NCBI RefSeq assembly: GCF_003253565.1
Contig: NZ_QKUF01000040.1
Coordinates: 1 to 48,089, forward strand
DNA from: Thermosporothrix hazakensis
GTDB taxonomy: Bacteria > Chloroflexota > Ktedonobacteria > Ktedonobacterales > Ktedonobacteraceae
Direction of reading: 5' to 3'
DNA length: 48,089 nt
The notes under the pieces were generated by a model that saw only the letters and a program-made list of their open reading frames with translations, was not told where the DNA came from and did not search any database. The translations under genes and the position numbers were made by a program. Positions 38,926-47,900 of this stretch are shown one piece after another (the first letter of the stretch is position 1; every line of letters starts with the position of its first letter).

Positions 38926-39396
38926 TTGTAGGGCTCAACATGCTTTTCTTGCCATCGAGTGGTCTCTTTCTCTCTATGTCCATTGCATCACAAACCATGT
39001 ATCCTTGAAATGATGGGCGTTCAGGTCACATGAATATATTGCTCCATGCACGAAAACAGAAAAAACGAGTGATTTCGATGTTTGAGTCATTGCTCAGGTT
39101 ACCGCGCATCAGTACGGATGCAAATTTTTACCGCATCGGAGGGAATTCACAGTAGCGGCCCATTCCTCTCCCGTCTTCAGACGGGAGAGGAATGGGTCTG
39201 CTGCAAAGGCTGCTTAAGCGTGCCAAAGCGAGAACAGCAGCGTCTCCCTCTCAAACATGACAAATGTTTCAGAATGCTTGACACGATCTTCATCGGATGA
39301 TACGCTTCATACCATGGAGCGAGAGCGGACGCACAGAGAACGCTTCTCGCCCGGTCCTGCCGGACGAGAACGGAGCACCTGTCAATTGTCCCTGAT
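38926..39396. other. Intergenic region with a large perfect palindrome
   Basis: No gene is seen. It contains the 18-base-arm palindrome at 39159-39196. The last part (39300-39396) may be decayed NRPS linker sequence ahead of the carrier-domain remnant. Confidence 0.45.
39159..39196. repeat. Perfect inverted repeat, 18-base arms
   Basis: CCCATTCCTCTCCCGTCT and its exact complement are separated by only two bases. This long, mismatch-free stem looks like a mobile-element or REP-type hairpin rather than a terminator; no T-run follows. Confidence 0.8.
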
Positions 39397-39439
39397 GTGT
39401 CGAACAAGGAAGCCAAAGCAGAGCGCCTACACCGGTTCC

Positions 39440-40401
39440 CTGAGGTGCGGTGGAGTTCAGACACAAGCCTTCTCCTTCTGGTGGAGGTGATTGACTGCTT
39501 GCGACAACAGCTATTCTACAACTTCGGCGCATGTTTCACCTGGATATCCCCCTGCGCTCACTCTTTGATGCCCCGACCTTTGCCGATCTGGCACCTCATA
39601 TTGACTTGCTCAAACTTGGTCTTACGCCGAAGCCGCAGGAAGGCACAGAGTATGCATGGTATAAAGATGCCGTTTTAGATACATCGATCGTTCCTGATGG
39701 CACGCTTGATCTTGAGGCTGTCCTTGCGCCTCGATCTGTTTTCCTGACAGGCGCTACCGGTCTGCTTGGTTCAGCTCTGCTGTTTGACCTTCTTTGCAAT
39801 ACAAAAGCAACAGTCTACTGTCTGGTGCGAGCTGCTTCACTGGAACAGGCTCGCAAGAAGCTTGAAACAAAGCTTGCTCCTTATACAGCGCTTGCCGCGG
39901 TCGATCACTCTCGCCTTGTTCCGGTGATCCGGCAAAGCCGGAATTCAACCTTAGCATGAAGCAGTTTCAGCAATTAGCCGGACGGGTAGATGTCATATAT
40001 ATCATAGCGGGGCCGCACTTCAGTACACAGCCTCATATCAGGATCTCAAGCCCATTAATGTGAAAGGAACGCAGGAGGTGCTTCGCTTTGCCTGTGCAGG
40101 ACGGCGCATCAAACCTGTGCATTTTGTCTCTACCCTGTCTGTTTTCCCGACATACACTGCGGATACGCTCCCAATGCACGAGGAAACATCTATAGAGTTT
40201 GGCTATGACGGTCTGGAAGGGGGATACGCTCAAAGTAAGTCGGTTGCAGAGCGCCTGATCATGCAGGCTCGAAAACGTGGGCTTCCTGTCATTGAAAATC
40301 AGCAGGCAATGGAAAGGCTCAGGCGCTTGGGTATAGAGATACCCTCAGTTACAGAGCGAATGCTGCATCGCTTCCTCACTTTTGTGCAGCAGAAGAAGTG
40401 A
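39440..40401 (+). pseudogene. NRPS terminal carrier - thioester reductase remnant
   Basis: The carrier domain is visible as GGGD-stop-LLATTA followed by LRRMFHLDIPLRSLFDAPTF. The phosphopantetheine serine codon has become TGA at 39492-39494. Then a reductase domain: VFLTGATGLLGSALLFDLL (NADPH site) and YCLVRAASLEQARKKL, up to a frameshift near 39915. The next frame (FNLSMKQFQQLAGRVDVIYI) shifts again near 40020 into LKPINVKGTQEVLRFACAG and KPVHFVSTLSVFP. The active-site tyrosine lies in GGYAQSKSVAE. After GLPV the middle third is deleted and the normal C-terminal helix (AMERLRRLGIEIPSVTERML) follows. Such domains release peptides as aldehydes or alcohols. It is the dead end of a lost synthetase. 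Confidence 0.85.
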
Positions 40402-40492
40402 CTTCTCAGGGTAAGGTCAGGGTAAGAACGGTCGTCGTCAATGGAAGCAGGATCTCTCGCTCTTTTCTCTGGCAATGTCTGAACTTGTTCGA

Positions 40493-40523
40493 GCAGCGAA
40501 GGCAGGAAACTCGCCTTCGCTGC
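40493..40523. terminator. Perfect 11-base-pair hairpin between convergent genes
   Basis: GCAGCGAAGGC and GCCTTCGCTGC flank a nine-base loop, about 90 bases beyond the reductase remnant and 100 bases beyond the end of the minus-strand nitroreductase gene. It probably served as terminator; the T-run is poor on both sides. Confidence 0.5.
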
Positions 40524-40621
40524 TTCGCCATTTCTATCACACTTGTTGATAAGGCCTGTACATCACGAGAGAGCGGAACTGTGAGGGACAGTAGCAGTAT
40601 TGACCTTCAGGAGGCATTCTT

Positions 40622-41041
40622 TCAACTGTCTATTCGCTCCAGCACAATCACTGGGATCTTGCGCTCAGTATTACGTTGGTATTCAGCAAACGCCGGCATC
40701 TGATTCGCCATCTGTGTATAGAGTCGAGAGCGTTCCGGCTCTTCTGCTATCACTGCTCGTGCCTGAAAACGCTCGGGACCTACCTCCACTGTTATGATGG
40801 GATGAGCAAGCAGGTTATAATACCAGTCAGGGTGAGAGCCACTCCCATTGTTAGATGCAATGAGAATAAACCGATCACGGTCGGTTGTATACGCCAAAGG
40901 TGTTGTCCGGGGCTGATTACTCCTGGCTCCAAGAACGGTAAGCAGAAGGAGCGGGACATCAGCAAACTTCCCGCTGACCTTTCCTCCATTGGAGCGAAAC
41001 TCCTCTATCAATCTCCGATTATATTCCTTCTGATTACTCAT
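40622..41041 (-). CDS. Deazaflavin (F420)-dependent nitroreductase, DDN family
   Basis: A 139-residue protein (MSNQKEYNRRLIEEFRSNGG). I choose the ATG at 41041 because GGAAAGGAAG ends six bases upstream and family members start here. The adjacent ATG at 41044 is equally possible, and an open frame continues to 41164 without family resemblance. Typical DDN features are the N-terminal helix then LLLLTVLGARSNQPRTTPLA, ILIASNNGSGSHPDWYYNLL and ITVEVGPERFQARAVI, ending with IPVIVLER. These proteins use reduced coenzyme F420 to reduce quinones, nitro groups or natural-product intermediates. It sits beside biosynthetic genes, but a tailoring role is only possible, not shown. Confidence 0.85.
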   Translation of the reverse strand: MSNQKEYNRRLIEEFRSNGGKVSGKFADVPLLLLTVLGARSNQPRTTPLAYTTDRDRFILIASNNGSGSHPDWYYNLLAHPIITVEVGPERFQARAVIAEEPERSRLYTQMANQMPAFAEYQRNTERKIPVIVLERIDS

Positions 41042-41315
41042 CATGCTTCCTTTCCTGAATATGTGCCCGTTTCTCTTCGTCCACATAGGCACCACTGCTT
41101 TATACACAGTTTCTGTATGGCTTATTTCTACATTCTCAGAAGAAGCAAGTGGATAAGCCTTCATGTTATTGTTAGTCTCTTGTCCGGAACAAACAACGCT
41201 CGCTTCTTCCAGACTTCAGGATAGCAGAGAAAAGATGGCTGGTAAATGACAAATAACAGGAAATATACTGCATTCACAAAACAACAAAAGGAAAAAAAGC
41301 CCGATGACTTTATGA

Positions 41316-41490
41316 TCAAAAAGGCTACTGGATAGCACCGTCTGGAAGATTCTACGCGAACTTCAATACGACGCCCGGATCTCTTTCAATGCGTTGAGGC
41401 AACACGCTGACCTGTCTACTCCTGATGTGGCGGAGCGCGTACGTAAAGTTGAAAGAGGCTGGTATTCTGACGGGCCGAAGTCCCTGGTCT
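41316..41490 (+). pseudogene. Lrp/AsnC-type regulator fragment
   Basis: The frame reads LLDSTVWKILRELQYDARIS and then FNALRQHADLSTPDVAERVRKVE, the N-terminal winged-helix of Lrp/AsnC regulators. A frame change follows near 41458, where the other frame gives AGILTG as in the family. The ligand-binding RAM domain is missing and there is no clear start. It lies immediately past the end of the diaminopropionate genes. Confidence 0.7.
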
Positions 41491-41507
41491 TCTGGCCTTC
41501 TCAAGGT

Positions 41508-42551
41508 TCACAAGGGTAGCTTTCTCCCTAAACCAAGCTGACAGGCATGTCGATATACATGAGCAGCGAGAGCTACATCCTCGATGGCCAGGCCAAATGG
41601 ATTCACCAGACAGATATCTTTTTTCGTTTTTCTCCCTACCTTCGTCCCGCACACCAGCTCTCCTAACTGGGCATCTACTCGGCGGCAGCGCCTCTCATCC
41701 TGCGGGAACGCTTCGTCAGGTCCAATGAGTTGCCCACTTCGATACATACGCCCGAGCAAACGCCGCGTATCAGCGCGCACCAGTTCCCAATCATCAACAA
41801 TCACCGTATCCGCTTGCAGCACCACTTCCGGCAGAACATCATCCAGGGAAACATGTACGACAATCGCTCCGGGCTGTAACCACTCATACTGAATATATCC
41901 TTCCGTCACCGTGGTTGCCGGGATCACCACCTGTGCCGGGCGGATTGCCGCTTCTGCCGAATGCATCTCTTTCAACACAACGCCACGCCGATATAACTCG
42001 GGCTCGAACATATGCTGAACTCGCTCCACCTGTCCCGGGATCAGATCATAGACCAATAGAGTTCGTAGTGTGGGCAAATATCGCAGCATCAGTTCCAGAT
42101 GCCGTTGCGCAATCACTCCAGCACCAATCACAGCCACTGTTTCCACAGGCGCTCCCTGTAGCAGTAAAATGGCCAGCATACTGACACTGGCGGTACGAAC
42201 ACTGGAAAGATATGCCGCTTCCATCACACACACCACCTGTGCTGTAAGCTCATCATATAACAGAGTAAGCCCACTGGCTCGAGGGATTCCACGACGTTGA
42301 GGATTCGCAATATTCCCGTTGATCACTTTTGTGCCAGCAAATTGAATCTCTCCCCCGACATAGGCAGGCATATTCAGGCTTCGCACATGTTCCCCTTCTC
42401 CATTCACCCACCCCAGATACGCTTCATCAGGTAGAATCGTCTGACCGCTCTCATGTAAATGAAATGCCTCGCGCATGATCACAGTACTATCCAGGTCAGC
42501 ACACACTCGCATCACATCCTCACGCGTGAGATATAAAAAACTGTTTCGCAT
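41508..42551 (-). CDS. sbnB: SbnB-like dehydrogenase for 2,3-diaminopropionate synthesis
   Basis: A 347-residue member of the ornithine cyclodeaminase/mu-crystallin family. GAGGTG lies upstream of the ATG. The NAD-binding turn is VAVIGAGVIAQRHLEL, and the family block AAYLSSVRTASVSMLAI and GTKVINGNIANPQRRGIPRA are present. In staphyloferrin B biosynthesis SbnB oxidises N-(1-amino-1-carboxyl-2-ethyl)-glutamate and releases L-2,3-diaminopropionate plus 2-oxoglutarate. The call is made strong by its immediate partner: an SbnA-like gene ends 67 bases upstream in the same direction. The diaminopropionate is presumably a building block for the NRPS transcribed from the same strand. Confidence 0.88.
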   Translation of the reverse strand: MRNSFLYLTREDVMRVCADLDSTVIMREAFHLHESGQTILPDEAYLGWVNGEGEHVRSLNMPAYVGGEIQFAGTKVINGNIANPQRRGIPRASGLTLLYDELTAQVVCVMEAAYLSSVRTASVSMLAILLLQGAPVETVAVIGAGVIAQRHLELMLRYLPTLRTLLVYDLIPGQVERVQHMFEPELYRRGVVLKEMHSAEAAIRPAQVVIPATTVTEGYIQYEWLQPGAIVVHVSLDDVLPEVVLQADTVIVDDWELVRADTRRLLGRMYRSGQLIGPDEAFPQDERRCRRVDAQLGELVCGTKVGRKTKKDICLVNPFGLAIEDVALAAHVYRHACQLGLGRKLPL

Positions 42552-42618
42552 ATTTCACCTCTTTTATCAAAAAAATAATAACAATCTCATTTCATCTGAC
42601 TGGCAACAGAGCGTGAAC

Positions 42619-43680
42619 CTATTCCCGGGATCTCACAACGCCTTTGCCCGGATCAACAGCCAGGCATGAAGGCACACAACGGGGCTGAGTCAGTAATGCT
42701 CCTGGTTTGTTATTCAGATCAAGACCGTTCTGTTGAATCCACTCATCATTGTAAATAGTGTTCAAGTAGTTTTCTCCCCCATCCGGGCAAAGGCAGACAA
42801 CATGCTCCAGCTCAGCAGCCGCAGCCAGATAACTCGCACAGGCAAAAAGTACAGCCCCACTGGAACCACCGAGGAATATATCTGCCTCTCTGGCGAATAG
42901 CCGGCAGGTCGCAAAAGCCTCTTCATCCGAAACAAGGCGATACTGGCTATAGTGATGCGACTGAATGAAGTATGACCGTCTAGATGCTCCGATACCGGTT
43001 AGCTTGCGAGGAGCTGATACTGTATCAAAAATCACAGAGCCATAAGCATCGACCGCAATAATTCGGGTTTCCGGGCTCACCGCCGCAAAATAGTCCCCGA
43101 TACCTGCCAGTGTCCCGCCAGTAGAGACCGCAACAAAAAGAGCATCAACCTGACGATCCATTTGTTGATAGATTTCTGGCGCAGTGGTGATAGCGTGGAT
43201 ACGAGGGTTGGCGGGATTCATATATTGATTCGTCCAGACATACTGAGGATGCATATCGCAGAGCTTTCTTACTCGTTCCAGACGGGACAGGAGATAGCCA
43301 CCACTTTCATCAGGCTCCTCAACAAGCTCTAGCTGGGCTCCGAAGCGAAGCATTTTAGCAATGTTCTCCTCAGTTGTTTTTGGGTCAATGACAGCAATAA
43401 AAGGGTACCCTTGCTGCTGACAAAGATACGCCAGAGCGACGCCTAAATTGCCAGAGGTTGATTCAATAATCACGCTATCAGTTGTGAGCTTGCTTTCCTC
43501 TGCCAACGACTGTAGCAACCCCATTGCAGTTCTATACTTGACAGAACCGGTCGGGTTGGCTCCCTCTAATTTGAGATAGACGCGCTGACGTCTCCCATAT
43601 ATAGTTATATCGACAGCCTGTAAAGGCGTATAGTTTTCCGTATGACCGTCATGAGAATCTCTATTGATGAAAGCTTGCAT
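42619..43680 (-). CDS. sbnA: SbnA-like PLP enzyme (aminocarboxyethyl-glutamate synthase)
   Basis: A 353-residue cysteine-synthase-fold protein. AGAGAGG precedes the ATG. The PLP lysine is K48 in GANPTGSVKYR; the substrate loop ESTSGNLGVALA and the phosphate-binding STGGTLAG are present, as is LCPDGGENYLNTIY near the end. In the SbnA/SbnB pathway this enzyme joins O-phospho-L-serine and glutamate, giving the intermediate that SbnB cleaves to L-2,3-diaminopropionate. The extended N-terminus and GENYLNTIYND motif fit SbnA better than ordinary cysteine synthase. It is second in a minus-strand set: regulator, sbnA, sbnB. Confidence 0.88.
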   Translation of the reverse strand: MQAFINRDSHDGHTENYTPLQAVDITIYGRRQRVYLKLEGANPTGSVKYRTAMGLLQSLAEESKLTTDSVIIESTSGNLGVALAYLCQQQGYPFIAVIDPKTTEENIAKMLRFGAQLELVEEPDESGGYLLSRLERVRKLCDMHPQYVWTNQYMNPANPRIHAITTAPEIYQQMDRQVDALFVAVSTGGTLAGIGDYFAAVSPETRIIAVDAYGSVIFDTVSAPRKLTGIGASRRSYFIQSHHYSQYRLVSDEEAFATCRLFAREADIFLGGSSGAVLFACASYLAAAAELEHVVCLCPDGGENYLNTIYNDEWIQQNGLDLNNKPGALLTQPRCVPSCLAVDPGKGVVRSRE

Positions 43681-43766
43681 GCCTCTCTCCTTTGTTTTGA
43701 GGTGTCCTTTCCTTCAGCTTCTCCACGCTCTATCACTGTTTCAAGCACAAAAAACTGGTTCTGGCC

Positions 43767-44516
43767 TTACGCCAAAAGTTTGAGGGATTGAGCACAGGCA
43801 ACCGCCTGAGTACGACTTTTTACCTGCAATTTGGAGTAAATATTGTTCATATGCCTCTTCACGGTTCCTTCCGCAATACAACACTTCTGGGCAATTTCAC
43901 GATTAGAAAAGCCTTGAGAAACATATGCGAGGATCTCTAATTCACGCTCGGTGAGTAATGGTGCATCTTCCACAGAAAAATCCTCTCCACGCCTCCACTC
44001 ATTTTCCCCGGGATACCCTGTAAAAAAGATTTCCAGTATGTCCTGTACCATCCCCATGAGCGCCTTCATGTTTGAAGCATGCTGCTGTAAAGTGATCTGT
44101 AAAAGGCGTCGCTCCTGGGGGAGGAACGAGAGACTGATACCCATTAAGGAATTCGAGGCAAGGAGATGAGTACGCTGTGCACCTTGCTGCTCAACACATG
44201 AAGGGGAAGAGCCTGCAAAGAGCTGTAACGATGGAAGGCCAACGGCTGCCAGTTTTCTATTATATTCCTGAAAAGCATCTTTCATCTTCTGTACCAAAAC
44301 CTTGCTCTCCAACCAACCACACAATTGAATCCTTATTGTGATTGAAATAGAAGATGAACTTGTTTTTGCCTCTGACACCTCCACTGCCCTTAAAGACACG
44401 TCCAGGCTCTCCAGAGAAAAAAGATTGCAGAGCCGAACGAATAAATGAAAAACCGGCACAGGCAAAGCTCTTCGCCGAGAATCAGAAAACTGTACAGGGC
44501 TTCCGACATATTGCAT
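43767..44516 (-). CDS. LuxR-type transcriptional regulator
   Basis: A 249-residue protein. The ATG at 44516 follows AAGGAG by six bases; an in-frame ATG five codons upstream is less well placed. The C-terminal 65 residues are a clear LuxR/FixJ helix-turn-helix: LTERELEILAYVSQGFSNRE, IAQKCCIAEGTVKRHMNNIY and SKLQVKSRTQAVA. The first 175 residues have no receiver aspartate pattern and no autoinducer domain that I recognise, so the signal is unknown. Its place between the NRPS and sbnA in the same direction suggests it is the cluster's own regulator. Confidence 0.82.
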   Translation of the reverse strand: MQYVGSPVQFSDSRRRALPVPVFHLFVRLCNLFSLESLDVSLRAVEVSEAKTSSSSISITIRIQLCGWLESKVLVQKMKDAFQEYNRKLAAVGLPSLQLFAGSSPSCVEQQGAQRTHLLASNSLMGISLSFLPQERRLLQITLQQHASNMKALMGMVQDILEIFFTGYPGENEWRRGEDFSVEDAPLLTERELEILAYVSQGFSNREIAQKCCIAEGTVKRHMNNIYSKLQVKSRTQAVACAQSLKLLA

Positions 44517-44989
44517 ATCTCTCTCCTTCATCCTCGTTAACCTGTGGAGGGAACAGGCTCTCTTTTCTCCGTACGATTGCTACAGTGCTGACCGGTGGCT
44601 CTGAACTATGCTGTGGTGATTTCTCACAACCAAATCCTTGAACAACGTCGCGAAAAGGCCCGCATATTTTTCGTTTGAGTCGCAAACTCAAACCACCGCA
44701 TCAGTCAGAACCAGCCTCCCCCTTCAGACACAGCGCTCTTGAATAGAAGAAAGTGTACAGGGTTTAGTCCTCTGTTGTCTCCACCAAACTGTAGGGTTTT
44801 TTAGCAAAAAGTTCGCGCCCCCCATAGAGGGGGGAACAGAGGGGCTGGCAAAGAGCTATTACGAACACATCCCCCCACCCCCCCTCTCCTCAGCCAGGGA
44901 CGTTTAAACAGCAAAAGGCAAGGCTTATCATGGCCTTGCCTTCCTGGTGGTTATTCTCTCAGTTTCTTTCCACAGATGGAAAACGAGTA
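44517..44989. other. Intergenic region with terminator and GC-rich hairpin
   Basis: No gene is seen. It holds the minus-strand terminator (44910-44942) of the NRPS gene. It also holds a hairpin of six C and six G (44818-44834) and a C-rich stretch around 44870-44886, G-rich on the minus strand. The regulator's promoter should lie here. Confidence 0.5.
44910..44942 (-). terminator. Rho-independent terminator of the minus-strand NRPS
   Basis: Read on the minus strand, AAGGCAAGGC and GCCTTGCCTT form a perfect 10-base-pair stem with an eight-base loop and continue into TTGCTGTTT. It lies 48 bases after the NRPS stop. Confidence 0.75.
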
Positions 44990-47900
44990 TCAGTCATCCA
45001 GCAGCCTGAGATGCTCTTCCAGGGTTCTCTCGGGATAGTTGATGACGCTCTGAAGCAAGCGCTCATACCAATAAGCTAAACGAGCAATCACAGCTTCCGG
45101 AAAAAGATTGCTGTTATATTCCAGTGCTCCGTTAATTTCTCCGTTCTCCTCCCCTAATGAAAGAAACAATTCTACTCTGGCAACGGCTGATCGGAGATCA
45201 ACAGGCTTCATTTCAAGCCCTATCAGTGTGGGGGGCTCCTGATAAGGAGCGGTGTGCAGAGCAAACATAGCACTATACAGCTTTTGAGCAGAAGGCCGAA
45301 GCGCGCTCATAACAGCATCAAAAGGGACATCCTGATGCATATATGCTTCTAACGTGACGGCTTGTACTCTGCGGAGAAAAGCATAAAACGATAATTCTTC
45401 TGTGAGTCGTGTACGTAATACAAGAGTATTGATAAAGCAACCAATCAGCGCCTCAACTTCTACGCGTGTACGGTTAGCAACAAGCGTCCCAACAGCAATA
45501 TCTTCCTGCTTTGTCCATTTCCTGAGCACCATCTGAAAGACAGCAAGCAACAACATAAAGAGAGTCACACCCTCACGGCGGCTGAACAAGCGGGCTGCCT
45601 CGCTCAGAGAAGGGGAAAGGCGAACAATAAAGGCCGCAAGGGGAGGATCCCCCTGCACCATATTCGTGGACAAGGGCAGGGGAGCCAGATCAGCGAGCTG
45701 CTGCTTCCAATACCCTAATTGCTCTTCGATCATATGCTGCTCTAAGCGACGAGTATGCCAGAGCGCATAATCAGCATATTGCACGGGAAGCGCTGGCAGC
45801 GATGGGGTGCTTCCTGAAACCAGTGCATTGTAGAGTGTACAAAATTCCTGTAGGAATATATCAAACGACCACCCATCAGAAATGATATGATGCATCGTAA
45901 CAAGCAGAATATGTTCATCACTACGCAAGCGAAGCAGTGACAGGCGAATGAGTGGACCCATACTCAATATAAAAGGCCGTTCTATTTCTGCTTGCAACGT
46001 CTGCATCACAACAGACTCCTGAGCAGCGCCTGGCTTATCACTGAGATCAAGCAGGGGGCAGGGCACATGAAGTTGTGCAGCAATGCGTTGAACCGGTTTT
46101 CCTTTCACCGTCGCAATGGTTGTACGCAGTACCTCGTGACGCTGCACCATGAGCTGAAGTGCTTGCTGGCAGTATGCCTCCTGCAATCCCCCCTTTATAT
46201 GGAGGGCCAGAGGAATAGTATAAGCAGATGATCCAGGGTCCATACGATCTAGAAACCAGAAGCGCTGCTGAGCAGGCGCAAGCGGAATAAGCTCGGGACG
46301 CTTTTCTACCCGTAACACATCATCATATTCTGTTCCTGTATGATGCAGTGTCCGTATCTGCTCAGCAAGCGCTGCAACCGTCGGTGCTTCAAAGAGAGAG
46401 CGTATAGGGAGCTCAACGTGAAACACTTTGCGGATACGTGCAACGATCTGAATCGCGAGCAATGAATGTCCTCCGAGACTGAAAAAGTTATCAGTCACAC
46501 TGATTCGTGGGAGGTCTAACACCTCTGCCCAGAGAACTGCAAGCATCCGTTCCAGCTCACTTCTCGGACCGACATACTCGGTTTTCAGCATGTCTCGATC
46601 TCGCTGCGGCTCGGGGAGCGCTTTTTTATCAACCTTTCCGCTTGTGGTAAGGGGTACATGACTCAGTACCGTAAACGCTGAAGGGATCATATAATCAGGC
46701 AATCGGTGTTGTAGCCAGTTCCGTATTTCGTCCACAGAGAACTGCTCTGGGTCACGCAGTACAATATATGCGATGAGTTCAGCACTTTCACCAGAAGCAG
46801 TATAGGCAAGCACAACACATTCTTCTATATCTGGATGCTGCTGTAACACAGCCTCAACCTCTCCTGGCTCAATGCGACAGCCACGAATCTTTATCTGATC
46901 ATCAATGCGTCCGAGAAACTCAATACATCCATCGGGCAAATAGCGGGCTAGATCGCCAGTACGATACATCCGCGCCCCCTGCTCCTCGCTGAATGGATCA
47001 GGAAGAAACTTCCAAGCGGTTAGTGCTGGCTCATTGATATAACCACGAGCAGGAGCAACACCACCAATAAAAAGCTCTCCTGGCACGCCTATCGGAACCT
47101 GTTGTCCGTAACGATCCAGCAGATAGATACGAACATTGGCAATTGGTTTTCCTATCGGCACCAGCTTCTGCCTATCAGTTCGTAGACAATCCCAGAAAGT
47201 AACTTCAATAGCCGCTTCAGTAGGGCCATAGAGGTTATGGAGTGTTGCCGTTTGTGTCTGGAAAAAGCGCGATTGCACAGAGGCTGGAAGCGCCTCACCA
47301 CTACAGAAGACCCGGCGTAAACTTTTGCATGTTCCTGCTTCGGGTTCCTCAAGGAAGAGTGCCAGCATCGAAGGCACAAAATGAACTATTGTTATCTGCT
47401 GACCTCGAATCAAGGAAACCAGATAGGCACTATCCTTGTGCCCTTCCGGACGAGCCATCACCAGACATGCACCGGCTAACAACGGCCAGAAGAATTCCCA
47501 GACAGAAACATCAAAACTAAAAGGTGTCTTCTGAAGCACCTTGTCTTCCGGGCTCAGCGGATAGGTCTGTTGCATCCAATACAAACGGTTACAAATCGCG
47601 CGATGCGAGTTCATCGCTCCCTTTGGGCGACCGGTCGAACCGGAAGTGTAGATCACATACGCCAGATTCTCCGGCGCCATCCTCACCTGCGGATTCGTCA
47701 CCGGCTGCTCCGCTATCCTCTTCTCTCTCCTCACGCTCCATACCTCCACTCCACACATCCTCTCTAGCTCCTCCCCTCCCTCATCTACCAGCACCACCCT
47801 CGGCTTCGCTTCCTCCACCATCCCTCTTATCCTCTCTAACGGATACTCCGGCTCCAGCGGCATATACGCCCCGCCCGCCTTCCAGATCGCCAGCACACTC

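Noticed and set aside
40676..41224. 182-residue plus-strand frame
   Set aside because: It overlaps the nitroreductase gene on the other strand, which has clear family motifs.
44865..44890. C-rich run that could form a G-quadruplex on the minus strand
   Set aside because: Runs are irregular and lie after the terminator; nothing ties them to a function.
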